Of a stretch of DNA of 64,000 nucleotides, positions 33,665-43,607 are shown piece after piece. Within the stretch, counting starts at the first letter, position 1. Every line of letters begins with the position of its first letter. Location of the stretch: NCBI RefSeq assembly GCF_001280435.1, contig NZ_LBIP01000013.1, positions 186,001-250,000 on the forward strand, read 5' to 3'. Source of the DNA: Mangrovimonas xylaniphaga. GTDB lineage: Bacteria > Bacteroidota > Bacteroidia > Flavobacteriales > Flavobacteriaceae. The notes beneath the pieces are model-generated. The model ran no database searches. It was not told the DNA's origin and saw only the letters and a program-made list of their open reading frames with translations. The translations under genes were made by a program, and so were the position numbers.

Positions 33665-34189
33665 ATGACAGATTACTCTGAACGCCTAAAATATCTTGAT
33701 AACAAAAAACTTATGGATGTTGTAAAAAATTATCGTCAATATGGTTATGACATTTCTGTTCGAACCACAGCTATTTCAATACTGGGAGAAAGAGGATTTT
33801 CAGAAGAAACTTTAGAGCTTACGGGAAATATGGATAACAAAACATATGACTACGCGGAAACTCTATATAATTCATTTAAAAGAAATTCCAAGGTAGCATT
33901 CATCCTCTTCTGCGTACTTCTAATCACCAATATATCAACTTCTATTTTTGCAGTAAGCGCCAACTATTTGACTTCTGTTTCTGTGTCAATAAATGCCATA
34001 GCAACCATTCTTTACTTTCTTTTTTTAATTAAATCATTCTTAAATCAAAACAAGTTTTACAAGGTCACTAATGACGATTATGGCACAGAGGGAGTTCTCA
34101 TGTATTTCCTCTTAGGCATGCCACTTTATATTGTTATGTATTTTTATTTTGGAAATCAAATGAAAGAAAAAATGAAAGATATCCAATAA
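33665..34189 (+). CDS. Membrane protein of unknown function
   Basis: 174 residues. The N-terminal 60 residues are soluble (SERLKYLDNKKLMDVVKNYRQYGYD, a helical pattern that includes ILGERGFSEETL). Hydrophobic segments follow at about 77-97, 100-120 and 140-160, and the tail is Lys-rich. No known domain. AT-rich. Confidence 0.6.
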   Translation: MTDYSERLKYLDNKKLMDVVKNYRQYGYDISVRTTAISILGERGFSEETLELTGNMDNKTYDYAETLYNSFKRNSKVAFILFCVLLITNISTSIFAVSANYLTSVSVSINAIATILYFLFLIKSFLNQNKFYKVTNDDYGTEGVLMYFLLGMPLYIVMYFYFGNQMKEKMKDIQ

Positions 34190-34423
34190 GATTCTTTCCC
34201 GCGAGATAACATTCGCTCGGTTATTTTTCTTGAAGAAAGCAAACCACTCTATTTTCAAGGAATTACCCTTGCCAAGAAGAACAAAAGGAATCCTAGAAAT
34301 TATTGATTTTCAGGAGTCAACATCACAATATCTCTCATCAAAACCCTAATACCTGGGCAAAAATTCCTTACTTTTATATGGCCTAAAAACCTTAACAAAT
34401 AAGGTCCATTTTAAACTTACCAA

Positions 34424-35401
34424 ATGAAAATATCCAACATCTCCAAAACCCTAGTTCTTGGACTAAGTTTAGCCCTTGTAAGCTGCGCCGAAACCGCCAA
34501 AACCAAAACCATTGCTCAAGAAGCCCCTATAAGCAAAGAAGCCTTTGAGGAAGCCCATAGCATTGTGACCCAAAACTGTGTGACCTGTCATGCTCCTGCT
34601 GGCAACCCAACCACAAGAATTGCCCCACCACTCATTGCTGTTAAGGATCATTACTTAAAACCAGACATGACGGAAGCTGAATTTGTTCAGTCCGTAGCCA
34701 GTTTTTTAAATACCCCGAAAATAGAAAATTCACAAATGCCCAGAGCTGTAGAGCGTTTTGGCCTGATGCCTAAACTAGGCTATTCCCAAGCCCAACTGGA
34801 AGCTGTAGCCACCTATATTTATAGAGCTAAATTGGATCAACCAGATTGGTTTGCAACCCATCACCAACAACGCGAAGCCGATTTGATGAAACATTCTGAA
34901 ACTGGCACCCAAGATTACCTCAAGAAAGGAATGAGCATTGCCCTATCCACCAAAGCGGTTTTGGGCAAAAACCTGCTAACCGCCATCCAAACCAAAGGCA
35001 CTGCAGGAGCTTTGGAATTTTGCAACGAAAGAGCCATTGTTCTTACAGATAGTATGTCTACCGAACTGCACGCCATTGTGAAACGTGTTTCAGACAAAAA
35101 CAGAAACCCTAACAATCTAGCAAATGCTAAGGAACTAGACTATATCGCAGTGGCAAAACAAGATATTGCTGCCACAGGAGAAGCAAGCCCTAAAATGGTT
35201 GAAGACAACGGAAAATTAATAGGCTACTACCCTATCATGACCAACCAAATGTGTTTGCAATGCCACGGTACCCCAAACAAAGACATTACGCCTGAGACCA
35301 TAATGACGCTTAAGGAAAAATACCCACAAGATTTAGCAACAGGATATGGTATAGATGAACTGCGTGGAATTTGGGTCATTGAAATGGATAAGCCCCAGTA
35401 A
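34424..35401 (+). CDS. Dihaem lipoprotein: cytochrome c + DUF3365
   Basis: 325 residues with a lipobox (ALVSC, Cys21). The first haem motif is CVTCH (Cys52) in a class I cytochrome domain reaching about 135. The second half is a DUF3365 (Tll0287-like haem sensor) domain with the typical CNERA, KRVSDKNRNPNN segment and a haem motif CLQCH (Cys277). DUF3365 domains are linked to redox or haem sensing. The gene faces the octahaem gene downstream on the opposite strand. Confidence 0.88.
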   Translation: MKISNISKTLVLGLSLALVSCAETAKTKTIAQEAPISKEAFEEAHSIVTQNCVTCHAPAGNPTTRIAPPLIAVKDHYLKPDMTEAEFVQSVASFLNTPKIENSQMPRAVERFGLMPKLGYSQAQLEAVATYIYRAKLDQPDWFATHHQQREADLMKHSETGTQDYLKKGMSIALSTKAVLGKNLLTAIQTKGTAGALEFCNERAIVLTDSMSTELHAIVKRVSDKNRNPNNLANAKELDYIAVAKQDIAATGEASPKMVEDNGKLIGYYPIMTNQMCLQCHGTPNKDITPETIMTLKEKYPQDLATGYGIDELRGIWVIEMDKPQ

Positions 35402-35421
35402 GTAATAAAATTAACCTAAGA

Positions 35422-37650
35422 TCACATTGCCCCCATAGGCTGCTCCAGTTCCTGCAGTAGTTTATAAAACCTAGGATCTTCTGGATACAATTCCATTAAT
35501 CCTTTACATATAGCTCGTGCTGTATTTAAATCGCCTGTATTCATGGCCGCGATCATTTTAATGTACAGCAAATCGGTATTGTTAGGATCGTATTGCAGTG
35601 CTTTATCCAAAACTTGCGAAGACAATTTAAAATTCTTGGCTTCCTGAAGTTTTAAGGCATAATTGTAATATGCGCGTAAATTAAAGGGCTCCTTTTGGCA
35701 GGCTTCACCCAAATATTTCAAGGACATTTCGTCCTGCCCCATTTCATTATAAAGTAACCCCAACATATAATAAGGATAACTGTTATTCGGTTCAAACTCT
35801 AAAATGTCTTTATAGTATTTTGCCGCATTTTCAAAATCGCCGTTTTGATAGTATAGCAATGCCAAATTGTTTCTGGCATTATTGTTATAACTATCAAATG
35901 AAATAGCTTTTTGATAAGCTGCAATAGCCTTTTCTACATCCTTTTTAAAATAATGATGCTCAGCTATCTGTACCTGCCCCAATGAAAAATCGGAGTTCAT
36001 TTCCTGAAACTCCTCAAATTCTTTATGGGCTCCGGCAAAACCATCCAACTGAGAGGTTCCATGACCATAAATGTCCAAATATTTAGCTGAAGTAATGCGT
36101 ACCACCCGCACTGAATCCGTCAAAAGTTTGGCAACTTCCTTAATACTGGTTGTATCTCCTATTTGGGTCAATGCGGTTACAGCTTCATTTCGTACCAAGG
36201 CCGACGAATCCTTCAAAAAGGCCTTCAATTGCTCTAGTTCTTTAGAAGTTAAAGCCATAGTGCCATAATTGCTCAAAGCGGTCGCCCGAAGCAACTCGGA
36301 AGCTTGATGATTTGACGCCAAAGTGTGAAAGGCATCTTTATCACCAGCATAACCCGCCAACAAATAATCGGAAGGATGGTCTTTGGCATCAATAGCCTTG
36401 GTTTTTCCCAAAGTCTTAAGGGCATTTAAAGCCCATTCTGGAGTTTTATCCTCATGGCATCTGTTACAGGCATTTGGTGTGCCATAAGCCAAACTCTGAT
36501 CGGGTCTCGGCACTCTAAAACTGTGATCTCTTCTAAAATCATTCCCCATATACGTTCGTCCTGTCATATGGCAGTTCACGCATTGGGCCGCCTCAGTACC
36601 TGCCATATGAAAATGATGGGTTTCCGTATCGTAAACGCTAGGCGCGTGGCAATTCAAACAAAGGGCATTACCCTGCTCTTTCAACTTTAGGGAATGGACA
36701 TTGTGGCAATCGCGACAGGACACTCCGTTTTCATACATTTTACTCTGCACAAAGGATCCATACACATACACCTCGTCATAAATCTGTCCATCGGGCTCAT
36801 ATAAAGGCTGCGTTAAAAGTGCCGGCAAATATTGATCCAAGAATGCCTCATCATGCGTAAAATCCTTGGTAAGTTGTGTCCTTCTTGAGTGACAACGCGC
36901 ACATTGATTCACCAAAGTTTGAGGTGCCGTATCGGGCGTCATGGTCAATTTACTTTTATAGATAGGATCTTCACCTTCTTCGTAGAATTTCACATGGTTA
37001 CTGGCTGGCCCGTGGCAAGCTTCACAACTTACATTGATAATTTTAAAAGTCGTATTATAGGATTCCGAAACTGGATCGTAGTTTTTATGCAAATCGGTGG
37101 AATGGCAATCGGCACAAGCTGTATTCCAACGCATCCCTCCTCCTGTCCAATGGATCCATTCATCGCTCCGCAACTCTAACTCGGGATATAGGTTGAACCA
37201 TTGCTGTTTATCACTATCCCACGCAATAGTAAGACATTGCATTTTGCCTTTGTCCAACTCCACAATATATTGCTGTAACGGTGTGTACCCAAAGGTATAT
37301 TTTATCGGGTAATCTTGATAGGTATCATCAGGACCTGGAATATTCACATAAAAATCAGCATCTTTTTTATAGAACGTGGCCTTGCCTCCTTTGTATGGAA
37401 ATTCCACATTATTAAAATCGCCCAACACCGACACAGAATCGGCTACTTTCATGGCCAAATCATGATGAGAACCTTTCCAATCGTTATAAGCTTCCTGATG
37501 ACAGGACATACAGGCTTCATCTCCCAAAAACGTAGCCATGGGAGAGGCACTTGCTAAGTCTTTTTTATCGACATAGCTTTCATCTTTACATGAAAAAACA
37601 GTTAAAAACAGAAGGAATATTAAGGGCAAACAACGTTGTATTGGGAGCAT
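35422..37650 (-). CDS. Octahaem cytochrome lipoprotein with HEAT and TPR repeats
   Basis: 742 residues. Lipobox at TVFSC (Cys21). Eight CxxCH motifs, starting at Cys47, 179, 209, 250, 312, 331, 357 and 395, follow cytochrome c554-like and doubled-CxxCH spacing. The C-terminal half has no haem: HEAT-like repeats (about 440-545) and then TPR repeats (about 575-735, for example YYQNGDFENAAKYYKDILEFEPNN). Probably an envelope electron-transfer protein carrying a protein-binding scaffold. Its physiological acceptor is unknown. Confidence 0.88.
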   Translation of the reverse strand: MLPIQRCLPLIFLLFLTVFSCKDESYVDKKDLASASPMATFLGDEACMSCHQEAYNDWKGSHHDLAMKVADSVSVLGDFNNVEFPYKGGKATFYKKDADFYVNIPGPDDTYQDYPIKYTFGYTPLQQYIVELDKGKMQCLTIAWDSDKQQWFNLYPELELRSDEWIHWTGGGMRWNTACADCHSTDLHKNYDPVSESYNTTFKIINVSCEACHGPASNHVKFYEEGEDPIYKSKLTMTPDTAPQTLVNQCARCHSRRTQLTKDFTHDEAFLDQYLPALLTQPLYEPDGQIYDEVYVYGSFVQSKMYENGVSCRDCHNVHSLKLKEQGNALCLNCHAPSVYDTETHHFHMAGTEAAQCVNCHMTGRTYMGNDFRRDHSFRVPRPDQSLAYGTPNACNRCHEDKTPEWALNALKTLGKTKAIDAKDHPSDYLLAGYAGDKDAFHTLASNHQASELLRATALSNYGTMALTSKELEQLKAFLKDSSALVRNEAVTALTQIGDTTSIKEVAKLLTDSVRVVRITSAKYLDIYGHGTSQLDGFAGAHKEFEEFQEMNSDFSLGQVQIAEHHYFKKDVEKAIAAYQKAISFDSYNNNARNNLALLYYQNGDFENAAKYYKDILEFEPNNSYPYYMLGLLYNEMGQDEMSLKYLGEACQKEPFNLRAYYNYALKLQEAKNFKLSSQVLDKALQYDPNNTDLLYIKMIAAMNTGDLNTARAICKGLMELYPEDPRFYKLLQELEQPMGAM

Positions 37651-37681
37651 ATTGAATTATTTGGAACTCATTGATTATTAC

Positions 37682-37689
37682 CAAATTTA
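37682..37689 (-). promoter_or_regulatory. Promoter -7 box of the octahaem gene
   Basis: TAAATTTG on the minus strand, exact consensus, 31 bp before the ATG at 37650. Confidence 0.5.
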
Positions 37690-37855
37690 CAAATAAATAC
37701 CAAAGAACAGCCGAAACATATGTAAGAAAATCAAACGTTTAAAGCCTGGAGCATTTCAAGCAAGCAGTTAAGAAAAAATAGCTACCTTAGTAATTCCTCA
37801 TCTTCCATTTCCAATTAACCTCCCAGAACTTTACAAACTAAAAACATATTGCAAG

Positions 37856-38614
37856 ATGACAGCAAAAGTAGCATTTATAACCGGGGGAAGTCGCGGCTTG
37901 GGCAGAGACATGGCACTAGCCATTGCCAAAAAGGGACTCAATGTTGTTTTAACCTTCCAAAGCAATCAAGATAAAGCCAATGAAGTGGTTGCGGAAATAG
38001 AAGCCCTAGGCCAAAAAGCCATTGCCCTATCTTTAGACGTCACAAACCCTAGCAGTTTCCCTGAAACCATAAAGCAAGTACAAACTGAAATGGCAAGCTC
38101 CTTTGCCTCCGATAAAATTGACTATTTGGTGAACAATGCCGGTATTAGTGCCTATGCTCCCTTTTCAGAAACCACCGAGGCCCAATTTGATAATATGTAT
38201 CACATTCATTTCAAAGGTGTCGCTCTCCTAACCCAGCAACTGTTGCCTGTGATGAATGATGGAGGCGGTATCGTTAATATTTCTTCTGGCCTCACACGTT
38301 TTGCCATTGGCGGATATGCCGCCTATGCGGCCATGAAAGGTGCCGTTGAAACTCTTTCCAAATATATGGCCAAAGAATTGGGCGAACGCAAAATCCGTGT
38401 GAATGTTGTAGCCCCCGGAGCCATTGAAACCGACTTTGGAGGTGGCGCTGTTAGGGATAACAAAGAACTGAACGCCTTTATCGCTTCCATGACAGCCTTA
38501 GGCCGTGTAGGTTTACCAGATGATATTGGAAGTGTCGTGGCATTTTTATGTACCGAGGATGCCAAATGGGTAAATGCCCAAAGAATTGAGGTTTCCGGAG
38601 GACAGATGATTTAG
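37856..38614 (+). CDS. Short-chain dehydrogenase/reductase
   Basis: 252 residues, classical SDR. The cofactor loop is TGGSRGLGRD (about 9-18), NNAG follows at about 91, and the catalytic Ser (VNISSG) precedes Y157-x3-K161. The C-terminal VEVSGGQMI-type ending (IEVSGG) is typical. The substrate cannot be inferred. Single gene, with DUF4386 about 100 bp downstream. Confidence 0.92.
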   Translation: MTAKVAFITGGSRGLGRDMALAIAKKGLNVVLTFQSNQDKANEVVAEIEALGQKAIALSLDVTNPSSFPETIKQVQTEMASSFASDKIDYLVNNAGISAYAPFSETTEAQFDNMYHIHFKGVALLTQQLLPVMNDGGGIVNISSGLTRFAIGGYAAYAAMKGAVETLSKYMAKELGERKIRVNVVAPGAIETDFGGGAVRDNKELNAFIASMTALGRVGLPDDIGSVVAFLCTEDAKWVNAQRIEVSGGQMI

Positions 38615-38717
38615 AACCTCTCCTTTAATTTTAAATGAAACCAGCTAAACATATATCATTTCGCTAATAGAGATAATTCTTAAATTAGCCAAAAAGCTCA
38701 CTGCCAATCAATTTAAC

Positions 38718-39356
38718 ATGCCCATAAACAATACCCCTAGAACACTCGCCCTAATTGCCGGGATTAGCTACTTGATTATTTTCTTCGCTGCTATTTTTGC
38801 CAACTTCTTTGTTTTGGAAGCACTTCTGAATGCTCCCGAAGAAACAATTTCTAAAAGCCATATGATGGTCCGCTTTGGGATCATGGCCTTTTTGCTTACG
38901 GCTGTATTTGACGTAGTCGTTGCCTGGGCTTTGAATGAATTGTACAAACATCATTTTTTATCACAATTGAGCACTTTATTTAGAATGATGCACGCCGCTA
39001 TTATGGCCGTAGCACTATTTGCCCTAGTGCAAACTTTGGAAGTTACGGAAGCCAAAGACATATTGCATTTAGTAAAACTTTTCAATACCATTTGGCTCAT
39101 TGGCCTGTTCTTCTTCGGAATACATCTCATTCTTTTGGGACGCATTATAAAATCACCCAAAATAATAGCACTCTTCCTCATAATTGCGGGACTAATGTAT
39201 ATGGCAGATACAGCGGCACATTTTCTGTTGGCCAATTACCAATCCTATAGTGAAGTCTTTTTAGCCTTGGTAGCCATTCCCAGTATATTTGGAGAAATGT
39301 CCTTTGCCATTTGGCTTTTGATAAAAGGAGGCAAACCCAAACTAGCAAATCCCTAG
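38718..39356 (+). CDS. DUF4386 membrane protein
   Basis: 212 residues, about six hydrophobic helices. It begins NTPRTLALIAGISYLIIFF, and the WALNELYKHH and LIHLILLGRIIKS-like segments match the DUF4386 pattern. The function of the family is unknown. A TAGTTTGGCCAAGC stretch, without a clear terminator, follows the stop. Confidence 0.82.
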   Translation: MPINNTPRTLALIAGISYLIIFFAAIFANFFVLEALLNAPEETISKSHMMVRFGIMAFLLTAVFDVVVAWALNELYKHHFLSQLSTLFRMMHAAIMAVALFALVQTLEVTEAKDILHLVKLFNTIWLIGLFFFGIHLILLGRIIKSPKIIALFLIIAGLMYMADTAAHFLLANYQSYSEVFLALVAIPSIFGEMSFAIWLLIKGGKPKLANP

Positions 39357-39505
39357 TTTGGCCAAGCTTTACCCTTTCTTGGCATAAACATTCATATAGA
39401 ACAAACTTCTACACGGCAAATATTTAAAGGGTTCTAGCTAGCCAAAACCCTCAAAAAGCCGTTAAAACTATTGCGCATTTATTTTCTTTACATTACTTTA
39501 GATTT

Positions 39506-41716
39506 ATGACAGAAGTAGAGATAGAAAAGGAGAATGCAGCCATTGCCAAGGCTTACAAAGAACTTCTCAAGGTAAGTTACCAAACATTAACCACAGAAGA
39601 TAAAAAACTCATCCGCCACGCCTTTGATGTGGCGGTGGAAGCCCATAATGGACAGCGCCGTAAATCTGGAGAAGCGTATATTTTCCACCCTATTGCCGTG
39701 GCCAAAATTGTGGCTCAGGAAATTGGACTGGATGCCACTTCCATTGCTGCGGCCCTACTCCACGATGTGGTTGAGGATAATGAAAATTATACCAAGGAAG
39801 ACATAGAACGTATGTTTGGCGACACCGTTGCACGAATTGTAGACGGGCTCACCAAGATTTCCTCCTTGAGCAAAGAGACCGATGTATCTACTCAAGCGGA
39901 AAACTTCCGTAAAATGTTGCTGACCCTTAATGACGACGTTAGGGTAATCATCATCAAAATAGCCGACCGTTTGCACAACATGCAGACCATGGATTCCATG
40001 CGTACGGACAAGCAGGAAAAAATTGCCTCGGAAACCCTGTACATCTATGCGCCTTTGGCACATCGTATTGGGCTTTATAATATCAAAACCGAATTGGAGG
40101 ACCTCGGTTTAAAATATACCGAACCCGAAGTGTACCATGACATACTTCACAAAATCAAGGAAAGTAAGGAGGAGCAGGATGCCTACATCAAAGCCTTTTC
40201 CAAAGTAGTTGTAGACGCCCTGGACAATGAAGGGTTGAATTACGAAATCAAGGGACGCCCAAAATCCATTTTCTCTATTCGTAGAAAAATGATCAAGCAA
40301 GGTGTGTCTTTTGAAGAGGTTTACGACAAGTTTGCCGTTAGGATCATTTACAAATCCGATTTGGCCAACGAAAAGTTCCTGGCTTGGAAAATTTACTCCA
40401 TCGTTACCGATCACTTCACCCCTAACCCTACCCGATTGCGAGATTGGATTTCATCACCAAAATCTACTGGTTATGAAGCTTTGCATATCACGGTAATGGG
40501 TCCAAAAGGCCGTTGGGTAGAAGTTCAGATCCGTAGTGAACGGATGAATGAAATTGCAGAAAAAGGGTATGCTGCCCATTACAAATACAAACACGGTAAT
40601 GCTGAAGATGCCTTAGATACTTGGATTGACAAGCTTCAGGAAGCTTTGGAAAGCAATGAGACCAATGCCGTGGATTTTGTGGAACAGTTCAAACTCAACC
40701 TTTATTCCAAAGAAATCTATGTGTTCTCCCCTAAGGGAGATTTAAAATCGTTACCAAAAGGCGCTTCACCGCTTGATTTTGCATTCAGTATCCATACCGA
40801 AGTAGGGATGAAAACCCGTGGCGCAAAAGTGAATGGAAAACTCGTTCCGTTAAGCCAAGAGCTTAAAAGTGGCGACCAAGTAGAAATCCTTACGTCTGAA
40901 AACGCCAAACCCAATGCCAACTGGCTCGATTATGCCACAACGGCTCGAGCCCGAAGTAAAATTAAATCGTCCCTAAGGGAAGAGAAGAAACGCATTGGCG
41001 AAGATGGTAAGGAGATTTTAAGACGTAAGTTGAAACAGCTTAAAATCCACTTGGACGAAAAGACCATTAACGATATGGTGGTCTATTTTAAGCTAAAAAC
41101 CAGTTTGGACCTGTTCTATAGAGTTGGTGTGGGCACCATAGACAACACCATGTTAAAGGAGTTTGCTGCCTCCAGAAGCAATGCCCTGATGAGTTTTATC
41201 AAAAATAAAATCACCAGAAGGCAAAATATTTCTAAGGAAGAACTCGATCGAGAAGAAGTGACTTCCAAATACGACATGCTGGTGTTTGGTAAGGAAGAAG
41301 AAAAATTAGACTATAAATTGGCAAGTTGCTGCAACCCTATTCCGGGAGATCCTGTCTTTGGATTCTTGACAATCAACGAAGGCATCAAGGTGCACAAAAA
41401 GAATTGCCCGAATGCGCTAAGCCTGCAATCCAACTACGCTTACAGAATTATGTTAGCCAAATGGATTGACTCTTCGCAACAGGAATTTTCTGCCATTATT
41501 ACCTTGTCCGGAATCGATAATATTGGGCTTGTAAATGACATTACACGTATCATTTCTTCCAACATGCACGTAAACATGAAAAGCCTTAGTTTTGACTCGG
41601 ATGACGGTATTTTCTCTGGAAAAATTAATGTGATTGTTAAGAATAATTCCATGCTAAAAAAGCTCATTGATAACCTGAAAAAAATTAATGGTATTGATAA
41701 GGTGAGTAGAGTGTAA
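39506..41716 (+). CDS. Bifunctional (p)ppGpp synthetase/hydrolase, Rel/SpoT type
   Basis: 736 residues. The HD hydrolase domain (about 45-195) has RKSGEAYIFHPIAVAK and LLHDVVEDN, with intact HD residues. The synthetase domain (about 245-360) has KGRPKSIFSIRRKM and the STGYEALH segment. TGS (about 405-465) and a C-terminal ACT domain (about 660-736) complete the long-form architecture. It controls the stringent response. It lies 26 bp before the Fur-family gene. Confidence 0.96.
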   Translation: MTEVEIEKENAAIAKAYKELLKVSYQTLTTEDKKLIRHAFDVAVEAHNGQRRKSGEAYIFHPIAVAKIVAQEIGLDATSIAAALLHDVVEDNENYTKEDIERMFGDTVARIVDGLTKISSLSKETDVSTQAENFRKMLLTLNDDVRVIIIKIADRLHNMQTMDSMRTDKQEKIASETLYIYAPLAHRIGLYNIKTELEDLGLKYTEPEVYHDILHKIKESKEEQDAYIKAFSKVVVDALDNEGLNYEIKGRPKSIFSIRRKMIKQGVSFEEVYDKFAVRIIYKSDLANEKFLAWKIYSIVTDHFTPNPTRLRDWISSPKSTGYEALHITVMGPKGRWVEVQIRSERMNEIAEKGYAAHYKYKHGNAEDALDTWIDKLQEALESNETNAVDFVEQFKLNLYSKEIYVFSPKGDLKSLPKGASPLDFAFSIHTEVGMKTRGAKVNGKLVPLSQELKSGDQVEILTSENAKPNANWLDYATTARARSKIKSSLREEKKRIGEDGKEILRRKLKQLKIHLDEKTINDMVVYFKLKTSLDLFYRVGVGTIDNTMLKEFAASRSNALMSFIKNKITRRQNISKEELDREEVTSKYDMLVFGKEEEKLDYKLASCCNPIPGDPVFGFLTINEGIKVHKKNCPNALSLQSNYAYRIMLAKWIDSSQQEFSAIITLSGIDNIGLVNDITRIISSNMHVNMKSLSFDSDDGIFSGKINVIVKNNSMLKKLIDNLKKINGIDKVSRV

Positions 41717-41724
41717 AAAATGTG

Positions 41725-41732
41725 TAAATTTG
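41725..41732 (+). promoter_or_regulatory. Promoter -7 box of fur-purA
   Basis: TAAATTTG, exact consensus, 10 bp before the ATG at 41743, in the 26-bp gap after the rel gene. Confidence 0.5.
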
Positions 41733-41742
41733 CAACTTAATT

Positions 41743-42198
41743 ATGAGTGTAAAAACAGAACAGACGAATCAGGAAATTGTAAAGAATGTATTTACTAATT
41801 TTCTGGAAGAAAAAGGTCACCGTAAAACACCGGAGCGTTACGCTATACTTCAGGAAATTTATGATAGTGAAGAGCATTTTGATATCGAATCTTTGTATAT
41901 CAAAATGAAGAACAAAAACTATCGTGTAAGTCGTGCTACACTATACAATACCATAGAGATTCTTTTGGAATGTGGCTTGGTACGTAAGCACCAGTTTGGT
42001 CAAAACCAGGCACATTACGAAAAATCGTATTTCGATAAGCAGCATGACCATGTTATCCTGACCGATACCGGTGAAGTTATCGAGTTCTGTGACCCTAGAA
42101 TTCAATCAATTAAAAAAACGATTGAAGAGGTGTTTGATATTTCTATATCAAATCACTCACTTTATTTTTACGGAACGAAAAACAAACAACCTAACTAA
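41743..42198 (+). CDS. Fur-family transcriptional regulator
   Basis: 151 residues. Winged-helix N-terminus ([27 protein letters not shown], then [21 protein letters not shown]) and the metal-binding [15 protein letters not shown] segment with a following Cys. The paired CxxC motifs of structural-zinc Fur proteins are absent. Whether it senses iron, zinc or peroxide cannot be settled from sequence. It precedes purA by 8 bp. Confidence 0.9.
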   Translation: MSVKTEQTNQEIVKNVFTNFLEEKGHRKTPERYAILQEIYDSEEHFDIESLYIKMKNKNYRVSRATLYNTIEILLECGLVRKHQFGQNQAHYEKSYFDKQHDHVILTDTGEVIEFCDPRIQSIKKTIEEVFDISISNHSLYFYGTKNKQPN

Positions 42199-42206
42199 TT
42201 TTTATA

Positions 42207-43481
42207 ATGGCAGTAGATTTACTACTTGGTTTACAATGGGGGGACGAAGGCAAAGGGAAAATTGTTGATGTATTGACCTCCAAATACAATATTATTGCAC
42301 GCTTTCAAGGTGGGCCTAACGCAGGACACACTTTGGTGTTTAACGGCAAAAAGCACGTGCTACACACCATTCCTTCTGGGATTTTTCATGAAGACACCGC
42401 AAATGTAGTAGGAAATGGCGTGGTAATAGACCCTGTTATTTTTAAAAAGGAATTGGACAAATTGGCTGAACAAGGGATTGACTACAAAAAATCTTTGTTG
42501 ATTTCTAGAAAAGCCCACATCATTTTACCAACACACCGTTTATTGGATGCGGCCAGCGAAGCTTCCAAAGGAAAAGCTAAAATTGGCTCTACGCTTAAAG
42601 GTATCGGTCCAACGTATATGGACAAAACCGGAAGAAACGGAATTAGAGTTGGTGATATTGAATTAGCCGATTGGAAAGACAAATACCGTTCTCTAGCTGA
42701 TAAGCATGAGGACATGATCAAGTTCTACAATGTTGAAATTCAATACGACTTAAAAGAACTTGAAATTGAGTTTTTTGAAGCTATCGAAACTTTAAAAACA
42801 TTAACCTTTATCGATTCTGAAGAGTATTTACACCAAGCTATGAAAGGTGGACAAACCATCTTGGCCGAAGGAGCTCAAGGATCGTTATTGGACATTGATT
42901 TTGGAACCTATCCATTTGTAACGTCTTCCAACACAACTGCTGCTGGAGCCTGTACAGGATTGGGAATTGCCCCTAACCAAATTGGGGAAGTTTTCGGAAT
43001 CTTCAAGGCGTATACTACGCGTGTAGGTTCAGGACCATTCCCTACCGAGTTATTTGACACTAACGGCGAAATCATGGCCAAAGTAGGACATGAATTTGGA
43101 GCAACTACAGGTCGTCCAAGACGTTGTGGTTGGTTAGACTTGGTAGCCCTTAGATATGCTTGTCAAATTAACGGTGTTACCCAATTGATCATGATGAAAG
43201 GTGACGTACTTTCTGGTTTTGAAACCTTAAAAGTATGTACGGCCTACAATTATAAAGGTGAAGAAATTACACATTTGCCATTCAATATTGAAGAGGAAAA
43301 CGTAACACCTATCTATACTGAATTTAAAGGTTGGAACGAAGACCTTACTGAAATGACCGAGGCTTCTCAAATGCCACAAGCATTGAACGATTACATTGCC
43401 TTTTTGGAAAAAGAACTTGAAATTCCAATTACCATTGTATCGGTAGGACCAGACAGAAAACAGACGATCGTTAGACAATAA
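42207..43481 (+). CDS. purA: Adenylosuccinate synthetase
   Basis: Converts IMP, aspartate and GTP into adenylosuccinate, the first committed step to AMP. 424 residues. GDEGKGK (P-loop) near residue 12, GPNAGHTL, IGPTYMDKTGRNG, and EGAQGSLLDIDFGTYPFVTSSNTTAAG. ATTGRPRRCGWLDLVALRYA near 300. Ends with a terminator. PurA enzymes are ppGpp-sensitive, of interest given the rel gene two genes upstream. Confidence 0.97.
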   Translation: MAVDLLLGLQWGDEGKGKIVDVLTSKYNIIARFQGGPNAGHTLVFNGKKHVLHTIPSGIFHEDTANVVGNGVVIDPVIFKKELDKLAEQGIDYKKSLLISRKAHIILPTHRLLDAASEASKGKAKIGSTLKGIGPTYMDKTGRNGIRVGDIELADWKDKYRSLADKHEDMIKFYNVEIQYDLKELEIEFFEAIETLKTLTFIDSEEYLHQAMKGGQTILAEGAQGSLLDIDFGTYPFVTSSNTTAAGACTGLGIAPNQIGEVFGIFKAYTTRVGSGPFPTELFDTNGEIMAKVGHEFGATTGRPRRCGWLDLVALRYACQINGVTQLIMMKGDVLSGFETLKVCTAYNYKGEEITHLPFNIEEENVTPIYTEFKGWNEDLTEMTEASQMPQALNDYIAFLEKELEIPITIVSVGPDRKQTIVRQ

Positions 43482-43500
43482 CATATCATCATACTAAAAA

Positions 43501-43545
43501 AGACCTGCTCTATGTTTATAATTTAGCAGGTCTTTTGTGTTAAAA
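43501..43545 (+). terminator. Rho-independent terminator after purA
   Basis: Stem AGACCTGCT / AGCAGGTCT (43501-43509 with 43525-43533), a 15-nt loop, preceded by A-run and followed by TTT. Confidence 0.8.
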
Positions 43546-43582
43546 AAAGTGTTAAGGCCCACCAAAGCCTCTATTTAATAGT

Positions 43583-43590
43583 TATTTTTG
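43583..43590 (+). promoter_or_regulatory. Promoter -7 box of the OstA-like gene
   Basis: TATTTTTG, exact consensus, 17 bp before the TTG start at 43608. Confidence 0.55.
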
Positions 43591-43607
43591 AACCAAATCT
43601 TTGAAAT

